From: Methylovirgula ligni
GTDB lineage: Bacteria; Pseudomonadota; Alphaproteobacteria; Rhizobiales; Beijerinckiaceae
Reading direction: 5' to 3'
Length of the DNA stretch: 64,000 bases
Assembly: GCF_004135935.1 (NCBI RefSeq)
Contig: NZ_CP025086.1
Span: 3,162,001 to 3,226,000, forward strand
Part shown: positions 36,949 through 44,619 of the stretch, piece by piece
How positions within the stretch are numbered: position 1 is the first letter of the stretch
Layout: every line of letters starts with the position of its first letter
The notes under the pieces: generated by a model
Databases searched by the model: none
What the model saw: the letters and a program-made list of their open reading frames with translations, nothing else
Told to the model about the DNA's origin: nothing
Position numbers and translations under genes: made by a program

Positions 36949-38586
36949 ATGTCCACGGAACCTGCAACCGTCGGCTATGAGCTGCTCCGCACGCCGCGGC
37001 TCAACAAAGGCACCGCCTTCACCGAAGCCGAGCGCCGCGCCTATCATCTCGAAGGGCTGCTGCCGCCGCGGCCGGTGACACTCGAATTGCAGATGGCCCG
37101 CATCCACGCAGAGCTCTCCAACCTCGACAACAATCTGCAGAAATACATGTTTCTGTCAGACCTTCAGGCGCGTAACGAGACGCTCTATTACGCGATCCTG
37201 ATGTCGGACCCGGCGACCTTCATGCCGATCGTCTACACGCCAACGGTTGGCGAAGCCTGCCAGAAGTTCGACCAGATTTTTCGCATTCCGCGTGGCCTCT
37301 ATCTGCCGATCACGGCGCTCGGGCGGCTCAAAGAACTGCTCAGCCATTGGCCGCAGAAGGATGTGCGCTTCATCGTCGTCACCGATGGCGAACGAATCCT
37401 CGGCCTCGGCGATCTCGGCGTCGGCGGCATGGGCATTCCGATCGGCAAGCTCTCGCTCTACACGGCCTGCGCGGGCATTCCGCCGCAATATTGCCTGCCG
37501 ATCACGCTCGATGTCGGCACCAACAATCCCGAATTGCTCGAAGACCCGCTCTATCTCGGCCTCAACCAGAAGCGCGTGCGCGGCGCGGACTATGCCGCCT
37601 TCATCGATGAATTCGTTCAGGCGGTGCAGGAGCTCTATCCCAAGTGCTGCATCCAATGGGAGGATTTCGCCAATTTCAACGCCGTGCCGATCCTCGAGCT
37701 CTATCGCGACAAGATCTGCACGTATAACGACGATATTCAAGGCACAGCGGCCGTGGCGCTGGCCGGCGTCTTCGCGGCGCTGCGGATTTCAAAGCAGAAG
37801 CTGACCGAGCAGCGTTTCCTCTTCCTCGGCGGCGGCTCGGCCGCGACGGGCATCGCCGAGCTCATCAGCCAGGCGATGGCGCTGGAGGGGCTCGACCTCA
37901 AGGCGGCGCGGGCGCGCAACGTGCTCTTCGACATCAACGGGCTCGTCGTCCGCTCGCGCAACGACCTCGCCGATTTTCAGCGTCCGTTCGCGCTCGAACA
38001 TGCACCGATCACGAAATTCGTCTATGCGATCAAGGAGCTGCGGCCGACCGGCATCATCGGCGTCAGCACCGTGCCGAAACTGTTCAATCAGTCCGTCATC
38101 GAGACGATGGCCGACATCAATAAGCGACCGATCATCTTTCCTTATTCCAACCCGACCTCGCGCTCGGAATGCACGGCGGAGGAAGCCTATCGCTGGTCGC
38201 AGGGCCGCGCCATTTTCGCCAGCGGCAGTCCGTTTCCGCCGGTCGAGATCGAAGGCCAGAGCTTCACGCCCGGCCAGGGCAACAATGTCTATATCTTCCC
38301 GGCGATGGGCATGGCCATATTCGCCACCGAGGCGAAGCGCGTGACGGAGGAGATGTTCATCGTCGCGGCCAAGGCGGTCGCCGAACAGGTGACAGAGAAG
38401 AATCTCGCGGATGGGCTGATCTATCCGCCGCAGAGCAAAATCCTCGAAGCCTCACTGCATGTCGCCACGCGCGTCGCGGAATATATTTATGATCACGATC
38501 TCGCCGGCGTGCCACGCCCCGCCGACATCTCCACCCATATCCGCGCCTGCGCCTATAAGCCGGTCTATCCCGCCTTCGCGGTCTGA
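36949..38586 (+). CDS. maeA: NAD-dependent malic enzyme (large type)
   Basis: Oxidatively decarboxylates malate to pyruvate. At 545 residues it is the large SfcA/eukaryote-like type with no phosphotransacetylase-like extension, unlike the usual rhizobial Dme/Tme. Signatures: YTPTVGEACQKF (about 95-106, catalytic tyrosine), the VTDGERILGLGDLGVGGMGIP malate/NAD region, WEDFANFNA (metal site) and YNDDIQGTA. Cofactor preference for NAD is inferred from the family. Last gene of the ppc-fumC-maeA cluster; its stop touches the convergent pseudouridine synthase stop. Confidence 0.93.
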   Translation: MSTEPATVGYELLRTPRLNKGTAFTEAERRAYHLEGLLPPRPVTLELQMARIHAELSNLDNNLQKYMFLSDLQARNETLYYAILMSDPATFMPIVYTPTVGEACQKFDQIFRIPRGLYLPITALGRLKELLSHWPQKDVRFIVVTDGERILGLGDLGVGGMGIPIGKLSLYTACAGIPPQYCLPITLDVGTNNPELLEDPLYLGLNQKRVRGADYAAFIDEFVQAVQELYPKCCIQWEDFANFNAVPILELYRDKICTYNDDIQGTAAVALAGVFAALRISKQKLTEQRFLFLGGGSAATGIAELISQAMALEGLDLKAARARNVLFDINGLVVRSRNDLADFQRPFALEHAPITKFVYAIKELRPTGIIGVSTVPKLFNQSVIETMADINKRPIIFPYSNPTSRSECTAEEAYRWSQGRAIFASGSPFPPVEIEGQSFTPGQGNNVYIFPAMGMAIFATEAKRVTEEMFIVAAKAVAEQVTEKNLADGLIYPPQSKILEASLHVATRVAEYIYDHDLAGVPRPADISTHIRACAYKPVYPAFAV

Positions 38587-39732
38587 CTATTCCGGCGCAT
38601 TCTCGATCGGGTCGTACTGCTTCACGTCGAGGCCGAAGAGCTCGAAGCTCTTTTGCATATGCGGCGGCAGCGGCGCCGTCACGTCAAGCGTGCCGCCGCG
38701 CGGGTGCGGCAATACGAGCCGGCGCGCGAGAAGATGCAGCTTGTGCTCGACGGCGTCGGGGATTTGCCGCGCGGGATCGTGCCGGCGCGGATCATTCGCA
38801 GCGCCGGAATATTTCGGGTCGCCGATGATCGGATGGCCGATCGCCTCGGCATGGGCGCGCAATTGATGCGTGCGGCCGGTGATCGGCTTCATCGACAGCC
38901 AGGCGAGCCGCGGCGTGACTTTGTCGACCACGGCATAATAAGTGACGGAATGCTGCGCATCCTCATCGCCATGTTTGGCGATGCGCATTTTCTCCAAACC
39001 GCTGCGATCCTTCTGGGCTTTCGCGTCGGCCCGTGCATCGCCCATGCCCTCGCCCTTGGCCAGAAAAAGCGAGATGCGCCCCTGCGCCGGCTTCGGCACG
39101 CCTTCGACGAGCGCCCAATAGATTTTCTGCGCCTGACGTGAACGGAAAATCTCGCCGAGCTTGGCGGCGATGCCGCGCGATTTGGCGACAAGCAAGACGC
39201 CCGACGTGTCACGGTCGAGCCGGTGAACCAGCACCGGACGCTCACCCTTTTCATCGGCGAGCGAGGCCAGCATGCCGTCGATATGGCGCTTGGTCCCCGA
39301 GCCGCCCTGCACCGCGAGGCCAAAGGGCTTGTTGAGGACCATCAGATCCTTGTCTTCGTAAAGGATCATATCGCGGATGGCGCGGCGATCGGCTTCCGAG
39401 ATCACCTGCAGTTTCGCTGGCGGCGGCGCCACGTCGACCGGCGGCACGCGGACCTTCTGGCCAGCGGCGAGCCGCGTCGCCGTCTTGACCCGGCCGCCAT
39501 CGACGCGCACCTGGCCGGTGCGGACGATCTTGTTCAGATGCGACAGCGAGAGAGTCGGCAGGCGCCGCTTGAACCAGCGGTCGAGCCGCATGCCCTCTTC
39601 GTCTTCGGTGACTTGCAGGGTTTGGACAGAGCCATGAATCGCGTCATCGCGAGGCGCATCGCTCCGAAGCGATCCAGCCTTTGCTTCCGGATTGCTTCGC
39701 TTCGCTCGCAATGGCGCTTGTTTTTGACTCAC
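38587..39732 (-). CDS. rluC: RluA-family 23S rRNA pseudouridine synthase (RluC-like)
   Basis: Isomerises specific uridines of 23S rRNA. 381 residues: S4-like RNA-binding domain (MRLDRWFKRRLPTLSLSHLNKIV, about 48-90), then the catalytic domain with HRLDRDTSG carrying the catalytic aspartate and ITGRTHQLRAHA. The start is GTG at 39732: it overlaps the rarA stop (GTGA) and has GGGAGAGG just before it. With this start, residues 6-31 are coded by a palindromic repeat, giving an odd Arg/Ser/Asp-rich N-terminus before the normal protein begins at about residue 34. The only later ATG would cut into the S4 domain. Confidence 0.88.
   Translation of the reverse strand: MSQKQAPLRAKRSNPEAKAGSLRSDAPRDDAIHGSVQTLQVTEDEEGMRLDRWFKRRLPTLSLSHLNKIVRTGQVRVDGGRVKTATRLAAGQKVRVPPVDVAPPPAKLQVISEADRRAIRDMILYEDKDLMVLNKPFGLAVQGGSGTKRHIDGMLASLADEKGERPVLVHRLDRDTSGVLLVAKSRGIAAKLGEIFRSRQAQKIYWALVEGVPKPAQGRISLFLAKGEGMGDARADAKAQKDRSGLEKMRIAKHGDEDAQHSVTYYAVVDKVTPRLAWLSMKPITGRTHQLRAHAEAIGHPIIGDPKYSGAANDPRRHDPARQIPDAVEHKLHLLARRLVLPHPRGGTLDVTAPLPPHMQKSFELFGLDVKQYDPIENAPE
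39641..39716. repeat. REP-like palindromic repeat within the rluC coding region
   Basis: Read on the minus strand, GCCATTGCGAGCGAAGCGAAG-CAATCC is followed by a 13-base centre and an imperfect inverted copy, GGATCGCTTCGGAGCGATGCG-CCTCGCGATGACGC. I recognise this as the widespread CGTCATTGCGAGCGAAGCGAAGCAATCC type of dispersed intergenic element. It is in frame with rluC and codes for residues 6-31 without a stop codon. Confidence 0.75.
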
Positions 39733-41036
39733 GACCTCTCCCGTTCCTTCCTCAGCTTTTCCCAATACTCGAGTCGCTTCTTGATCTCGCGCTCGAAGCC
39801 GCGTTCGACCGGCTTGTAAATGTTCTGCCGGCCGAGCTTTTCCGGCCAATAATCCTGGCCCGAGAAGGCTTCGGGCGAATCATGGTCGTATTCATAGCCC
39901 GAGCCATAGCCTTCCGACTTCATCAATTTCGTCGGCGCATTGAGGATCACCTTCGGCGGCATCAGCGAGCCATGTTCCTTGGCGAGACGGTTGGCGGCAC
40001 CATAGGCGCGATAAGCGGCGTTCGATTTCGGCGCGGTCGCGACATAGATCAGCGCGTTGGCGAGCGCCAGTTCGCCCTCCGGCGAGCCGAGAAAGTCATA
40101 GGCGTCCTTGGCCGCATTGGCGACGACGAGCGCCTGCGGATCGGCCATTCCGATGTCCTCGATCGCCATGCGGACGATACGGCGGGCGATAAACAGCGGC
40201 GCCTCGCCGGCGTCGAGCATTCGCGCGAGGTAATAGAGCGCCGCATCGGGGTCGGAGCCGCGCACGCATTTATGCAGCGCGCTGATGAGGTTGTAATGGC
40301 CCTCCTGCGCCTTGTCGTAAATAGGCGCGCGGCGCTGCACGATCTCGGTCAAAGCGGCAACATCGAGCGGTTCCGGGGGCGCGGCCCGCCAGATTTCCTC
40401 GGCGAGCGTCAGTACGGCGCGGCCGTCGCCATCGGCCATGCGCAGCAAGGTCTCGCGCGCTTCAGGGGTCAGCGGCAGAGGCTTGCCCTCGACCGTCTCC
40501 GCCCGAACCAGCAGCTTTTCAAGCGCCGCCTCGTCCAAGGCGCGGAAAGTCAGCACCCTCGCCCGCGAAAGCAGCGCGGCGTTGAGCTCGAAGCTCGGAT
40601 TCTCGGTCGTGGCGCCGATCAAAGTGATCGTGCCGTCTTCCATGACGGGCAGGAAACTGTCCTGCTGCGTGCGGTTGAAGCGATGGATTTCATCGACGAA
40701 GAGAAGCGTGCCTTGCCCGATGGCGCGGCGCTTGCGCGCTTCCTCGAAGACCTTCTTGAGCTCGGCGATGCCGGAGAAGATGGCCGAGATCTGCACGAAG
40801 GCGAGCTTCGTCTCCTGCGCCAGCAGCCGGGCGACCGTTGTCTTGCCGGTGCCGGGCGGTCCCCAGAAAATCAGGCTGCCAAGCGAGCCGGCGCGGATCA
40901 GCCGCGTCAGCGCGCCGTCTCGCCCCAAAAGGTGATCCTGCCCCGCGACCTCATCGAGGTGGCGCGGGCGTAGCCGGTCAGCCAGCGGATGGGGCGCTTG
41001 ATCGGACAAATGAGCAGCAGCAAAAAGATCGGACAT
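39729..41036 (-). CDS. rarA: Replication-associated recombination protein A (RarA/MgsA)
   Basis: AAA+ ATPase of the clamp-loader/WRNIP1 family, acting at stalled replication forks. 435 residues: Walker A GPPGTGKTT at 59-67, Walker B LLFVDEIHRF (about 114-123), sensor GATTENPSFELN, and a C-terminal tetramerisation domain with SEGYGSGYEYDHD. The stop codon overlaps the rluC GTG by four bases. Divergent from the orphan ParA gene. Confidence 0.95.
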   Translation of the reverse strand: MSDLFAAAHLSDQAPHPLADRLRPRHLDEVAGQDHLLGRDGALTRLIRAGSLGSLIFWGPPGTGKTTVARLLAQETKLAFVQISAIFSGIAELKKVFEEARKRRAIGQGTLLFVDEIHRFNRTQQDSFLPVMEDGTITLIGATTENPSFELNAALLSRARVLTFRALDEAALEKLLVRAETVEGKPLPLTPEARETLLRMADGDGRAVLTLAEEIWRAAPPEPLDVAALTEIVQRRAPIYDKAQEGHYNLISALHKCVRGSDPDAALYYLARMLDAGEAPLFIARRIVRMAIEDIGMADPQALVVANAAKDAYDFLGSPEGELALANALIYVATAPKSNAAYRAYGAANRLAKEHGSLMPPKVILNAPTKLMKSEGYGSGYEYDHDSPEAFSGQDYWPEKLGRQNIYKPVERGFEREIKKRLEYWEKLRKERERS

Positions 41037-41174
41037 ATCGCTTCAATTTGGGCGCGAAAGCCCCGGAAATGAAGAGCAAATTGGCTCGCGCGCGGAATAA
41101 TTCCCGCGCTGATGCGAGCGCCAAATGCAAATCTTTATCAGCCAGTTAACGTTTCGATGAGAATTGAAAGCAAG

Positions 41175-41180
41175 TATAAT
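41175..41180 (+). promoter_or_regulatory. TATAAT -10 box before the ParA-like gene
   Basis: A perfect TATAAT, rare in this GC-rich sequence, lies 28 bases before the parA-like ATG in an AT-richer 171-bp divergent gap. The expected -35 position (about 41152-41157) reads TTTCGA, a poor match, so an activator may be needed. GTTAAC lies just upstream. Confidence 0.45.
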
Positions 41181-41207
41181 TTCACCGAATCGTGGGAGCT
41201 TCGTAAT

Positions 41208-41867
41208 ATGCGTGTGGTCGCACTGGTCAACCAAAAGGGCGGGTCCGGCAAGAGCACTTTGGCTGCCTGCCTCGCCGTCGCCGCGCAGGAAGCCGGCGAG
41301 CGCGTCTTTCTCATCGACATGGACCCGCAGAAATCGTTGCTCAAATGGGGTCATCGCCGCCAGGACAAGAACATGCCGGTCGAGGCGGTGATGGCGGCCA
41401 AGCTTGAGGCGGCGATCGCGGCGCTCGCCCGCGGCCGCGTCACGCTCGTCATCGTCGACACGCCCGCCACCGACTCGCCCGCAGCCGATGCCGCCATGCG
41501 CGCCGCCGACCTTTGCCTGATCCCTGCCCGGCCGACCATTTTCGACATCTGGGCGAGCGAAGCCACACGCGGCAAACTCAAGACCCTGAGCAAGGACTAC
41601 GCCTTCGTGCTCAACCAGTGCCCCCCTTTGCAGGAGAGCCAGCGCGTCAGCGACGGCGCCGCGGCTGTCGAAGCGATGGGTGGCCTGCTGCGCCCGTTCG
41701 TCGTCGCCCGCGTCGATTATCAGGAAGCCGCGCGCGAGGGCATGGGCGTGACCGAGATCGATACCGAGGGCAAGGCCGCCGAGGAAGTGCGCCACCTTTG
41801 GTCGTCACTGAAGCGGCGTCTGAGCCGCCTCAAGCACGCTGAAAAAGGCGCCCGCCGCGCGGCGTAG
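41208..41867 (+). CDS. Orphan ParA/MinD-family ATPase
   Basis: A 219-residue deviant-Walker ATPase. QKGGSGKST at 9-17 gives the ParA-type Walker A with the signature lysine, IDMDPQKSLLKWG is the A'/switch region, and VDTPAT the Walker B. It belongs to the small ParA group (no DNA-binding N-terminal domain), used for positioning chromosomes, plasmids or protein clusters. No ParB-like gene follows; downstream is the convergent Do-family protease. ATG 41208 follows GGGAG at good spacing. The cargo is unknown. Confidence 0.87.
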   Translation: MRVVALVNQKGGSGKSTLAACLAVAAQEAGERVFLIDMDPQKSLLKWGHRRQDKNMPVEAVMAAKLEAAIAALARGRVTLVIVDTPATDSPAADAAMRAADLCLIPARPTIFDIWASEATRGKLKTLSKDYAFVLNQCPPLQESQRVSDGAAAVEAMGGLLRPFVVARVDYQEAAREGMGVTEIDTEGKAAEEVRHLWSSLKRRLSRLKHAEKGARRAA

Positions 41868-41879
41868 CGCGTCTCGGCT

Positions 41880-41943
41880 CATCGCTGGGGAGCAGAAGCA
41901 ATCCAATTGCGCCGGATTGCTTCGTATTTGCTCGTAGCGACGA
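41880..41943. repeat. Second REP-like palindrome, between the ParA-like and degP genes
   Basis: GAAGCAATCC (41895-41904) and GGATTGCTTC (41914-41923) form a perfect 10-bp stem with a nine-base loop. The right arm continues GGATTGCTTCGTATTTGCTCG, clearly related to the rluC-internal repeat (GGATTGCTTCGCTTCGCTCG). Located between convergent genes, the usual place for such elements, and may act as a bidirectional transcript end. Confidence 0.65.
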
Positions 41944-43359
41944 CTAGCCGCCGATCACCGTGGTGATGATCTGATTGCCGCGGCCGATGCTGATCTTCCA
42001 GAAGTAATGATCGCCGGTCGTCGCCTGCTGGAGATCGTGCGTCGTCTCGATCTTCTTGTCGTTGACGGTGATGATGACGTCGCCCTTTTGCAGGTTCAGC
42101 GCCGCAGCGCGCGATTCTTCATCGACATCGCTGATGACAACGCCCTGCCGGGCAGCATCCAGCGAATATTCCTCGGCGACCGCCGGCGAGATATTGATAA
42201 CCGTCGCGCCGGCGAAGGGCGAGGAGCCGGCGATCTTGACCGGATCGCGCGGCAGATCCGGGGCCGGTTCGGCATTGAGCACCAGCGTCAGCGGCTTGCT
42301 GTCGCGAACGATCGACAAGGTGACTTTGCCGCCGAGCGGCGCGGTCGCGAAGCGGTAGCTGAAAGCTTCGACATCATCCGTCGGCTGGCCATCGACGGAG
42401 ACGATCAAATCGCCCTGCTTTAGACCGGCGGCCTCGGCGGGGCTCTTCGGCGTGACGTCGGTGACGAGCGTGCCGGCGGGCCGATCGAGATTGAGCGAAT
42501 CGGCGATTTCCCGCGACACATTCTGCAGGCCGGCGCCGAGCCACGGCCGCCGCACTTCCGTTCGGCCGCTCTTGGCCGTGGCGACAACCACCTTCACCAT
42601 ATCGGAGGGGATCGCAAAGCCGATACCGACCGAACTGCCGGTCTGAGACACGATCGCCGAATTGATGCCGATGAGGCGGCCGCGCATATCGACGAGTGCG
42701 CCGCCGGAATTGCCCGGGTTAATCGCTGCGTCGGTCTGGATGAAGAAGCCGTAGTGCGAGATGCCCTCCTCCGTCCGCGCCAGCGCCGAGATGATGCCCT
42801 GAGTCACAGTCTGGCCAACGCCGAAGGGATCACCGATGGCGAGCACGAGATCGCCAACTTCGAGCTTGTCGGAATCGTCAAACTCCATAAAGGGGAACGG
42901 CCCTTTTCCCTTCAGCCGCAACACGGCGAGATCGGTCCGCTGATCACGCAAGACGATCGTGGCTTCAAGCTCGCGCCGGTCGGAGAGCGCCACCTTTACG
43001 TCGGTCATGCCTGCGATGACATGATAATTGGTGACGACGAGACCGCTGGGATCGATCAAGACGCCCGAGCCAAGCGATTGCGCAGTCGGGCCGCCGGGAC
43101 GGCCTTCCTCGGAATCGCCGTCGCCAAAGAAATGGCGGAAGATCGGGTCGTTGAAGAGCGGATTACGCGGCTGGGAGTCGGTGCGCGAGGCATAGACGTT
43201 GACGACGGCCGGCGCGACCTTCTTGACGATCGGTGCGAACGAAAGGTTGATCTCCGCTACCGAGGTCGGCACGGCTGGCTCCGCCGCGAGAGGCGCTGCG
43301 ACGACTGCCGTGCCAAGCATTACAGTTAACATGATCCCGATTCGAAACATCTTTGTCAT
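41944..43359 (-). CDS. Do-family periplasmic serine protease (DegP/DegQ-like)
   Basis: Envelope quality-control protease/chaperone. 471 residues: signal peptide (about 1-26, AAPLAAEPA), trypsin-like domain with triad H113 (NYHVIAG), D143 (RTDLAVL) and S218 (NPGNSGGA), then two PDZ domains (about 270-350 and 385-460). ATG 43359 has GGAG upstream. It ends beside the REP-like palindrome and is divergent from the beta/gamma-crystallin gene. Which Do paralogue it is cannot be decided. Confidence 0.93.
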   Translation of the reverse strand: MTKMFRIGIMLTVMLGTAVVAAPLAAEPAVPTSVAEINLSFAPIVKKVAPAVVNVYASRTDSQPRNPLFNDPIFRHFFGDGDSEEGRPGGPTAQSLGSGVLIDPSGLVVTNYHVIAGMTDVKVALSDRRELEATIVLRDQRTDLAVLRLKGKGPFPFMEFDDSDKLEVGDLVLAIGDPFGVGQTVTQGIISALARTEEGISHYGFFIQTDAAINPGNSGGALVDMRGRLIGINSAIVSQTGSSVGIGFAIPSDMVKVVVATAKSGRTEVRRPWLGAGLQNVSREIADSLNLDRPAGTLVTDVTPKSPAEAAGLKQGDLIVSVDGQPTDDVEAFSYRFATAPLGGKVTLSIVRDSKPLTLVLNAEPAPDLPRDPVKIAGSSPFAGATVINISPAVAEEYSLDAARQGVVISDVDEESRAAALNLQKGDVIITVNDKKIETTHDLQQATTGDHYFWKISIGRGNQIITTVIGG

Positions 43360-43521
43360 GCGATCTCCATCCTGGCGCTGATGACGGCGAACAGACTAAA
43401 GCGAAACCAATTACCTGCCGCAAAGCTTTCGTCACAAGGGTTCAAATGTGCGCCTGACGCCGCAGTCCCGGTGATTTTTATCACAGCCATTTTCGAAAGG
43501 GCGAGGCCCAATCCGTACCGT

Positions 43522-43540
43522 GATGAGGACAGACCTCGTC
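43522..43540 (+). promoter_or_regulatory. Hairpin just before the crystallin gene RBS
   Basis: GATGAGG-ACAGA-CCTCGTC forms a seven-pair hairpin (one G:U) in the predicted leader, ending nine bases before the AAGGAG ribosome-binding site of the crystallin-like gene. It may influence mRNA stability or translation. Confidence 0.3.
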
Positions 43541-43563
43541 ATAATTACGAAGGAGCACGAATT

Positions 43564-43947
43564 ATGCCCCACATCATTATTTTCAAAGATGCCGATTTTC
43601 TCGGCGACCACAAACATATCTTCCAGGGCCGCGAAAACCTGCAAAACATGGATGGCGGGTTCAACGACACGATCAGTTCGTTCTATATCGTCGACGGCTA
43701 CTGGGAGTTCTTCAAGGACTACATGTGGGAACACCCTTATCCGTTGAACCAAACACCCGCGATCCTTGGGCCCGGGGCCTATCCGAGCGTCACCGATGTG
43801 CTCGGTGCGGGATCGAACGACAACATCACCGGGTTGCGGCCGATGGAATTGGTCAATGGGGTATGGATTCCAGTGAGCTTAACCACACCCGCACCCGTGA
43901 ACCTTACGATCAAGAAAGAGCATACGGTTACCGCCCGCGCGCATTGA
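43564..43947 (+). CDS. Beta/gamma-crystallin-like protein
   Basis: A 127-residue protein that looks like a single beta/gamma-crystallin domain made of two Greek-key motifs. It opens HIIIFKDADFLGDHKHIF, the typical Tyr/Phe-corner pattern, and has the N/D-N/D-x-x-S/T calcium-site motifs NDTISS (34-39) and NDNITG (85-90). Length beyond one domain is a short basic tail. No signal peptide is visible, so it is probably cytoplasmic. Such proteins bind Ca2+ and are linked to stress or dormancy in microbes. AAGGAG precedes ATG 43564. Divergent from the Do-family protease gene. Confidence 0.75.
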   Translation: MPHIIIFKDADFLGDHKHIFQGRENLQNMDGGFNDTISSFYIVDGYWEFFKDYMWEHPYPLNQTPAILGPGAYPSVTDVLGAGSNDNITGLRPMELVNGVWIPVSLTTPAPVNLTIKKEHTVTARAH

Positions 43948-44037
43948 GCGTCTAGCCCGCAGACCGGCGTTCTCGCGCCGGATATTATGTTCCAGCGGTC
44001 GATACAGCCCAGACTCGTATCGCCGTCGCGACAATAG

Positions 44038-44067
44038 AAAAAGGCGGCGCTGACACTCAGCGCCGCC
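44038..44067 (-). terminator. Intrinsic terminator of the ribosomal protein operon
   Basis: GGCGGCGCTGA (44043-44053) and TCAGCGCCGCC (44057-44067) form a perfect 11-bp stem with a three-base loop, followed on the minus strand by TTTTT. It lies about 50 bases after the rplQ stop, and should end the S10-spc-alpha transcript; the crystallin gene converges on it. Confidence 0.92.
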
Positions 44068-44115
44068 CCCTCTAAATAAAAGCCATCCCATACCGCCGGC
44101 GACTGCGCCAAGCGC

Positions 44116-44532
44116 TCAGGCCTCGGCGGCAGCCGCTTCCAGAACCGGCCCGGAATCCTTGCCCTTGGCCTCGACATCACGATCGACGAATTCGATCACC
44201 GCGAGCGCCGCATTGTCACCCTTGCGGAAGCCGGCCTTCAAAACGCGCGTATAGCCGCCGTTGCGGGCCTTGTAGCGGGGGCCGAGCACGTCGAAGAGCT
44301 TGCGAACGAGATCGACATCCTTGATCTGCGAGATCGCCTGGCGGCGGGCGTGCAGATCGCCGCGCTTGCCGAGCGTGACAAGCTTTTCGACAACCGGACG
44401 AAGATCCTTCGCCTTCGGCAGCGTCGTGACGATCTGCTCGTGCTTGATAAGAGCTTGCGACATATTGGCGAACATCGCCTTGCGATGTTCGTGCGTGCGG
44501 TTAAAGCGGCGCTTTGCGCGACCGTGATACAT
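44116..44532 (-). CDS. rplQ: 50S ribosomal protein L17
   Basis: 138-residue large-subunit protein; [20 protein letters not shown] at the start and the [16 protein letters not shown] region are diagnostic. The acidic/alanine-rich tail after about residue 120 is typical of alphaproteobacteria. Last gene of the alpha operon, separated from rpoA by 87 bases holding a hairpin, and followed by an intrinsic terminator. Confidence 0.98.
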   Translation of the reverse strand: MYHGRAKRRFNRTHEHRKAMFANMSQALIKHEQIVTTLPKAKDLRPVVEKLVTLGKRGDLHARRQAISQIKDVDLVRKLFDVLGPRYKARNGGYTRVLKAGFRKGDNAALAVIEFVDRDVEAKGKDSGPVLEAAAAEA

Positions 44533-44589
44533 GGCCAGTCTCCTTATGCGGCCGCCGTGCCAAGGTACGGCCGGGTGTTGTTATCAACG

Positions 44590-44611
44590 GCCCTCTTCCG
44601 AGGAAGAGGGC
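44590..44611 (-). terminator. Hairpin between rpoA and rplQ
   Basis: GCCCTCTTCC (44590-44599) and GGAAGAGGGC (44602-44611) are perfectly complementary, forming at least a nine-pair stem eight bases after the rpoA stop. No T-run follows, so partial termination, processing or mRNA protection within the alpha operon are all possible. Confidence 0.5.
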
Positions 44612-44619
44612 TCTGTTAC

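Noticed and set aside
38587-39849. Longer pseudouridine synthase starting at 39849
   Set aside because: It would lie over the end of rarA in another frame; the GTG at 39732 has both a strong RBS and a stop-start overlap.
43381-43500. Possible tRNA, from a GGGTTCAAAT T-loop-like stretch near 43440
   Set aside because: No matching acceptor stem, D arm or anticodon arm can be drawn around it.
43381-43563. Longer crystallin-like protein starting at 43381
   Set aside because: The added 61 residues do not resemble the family, and an AAGGAG site sits correctly before ATG 43564.
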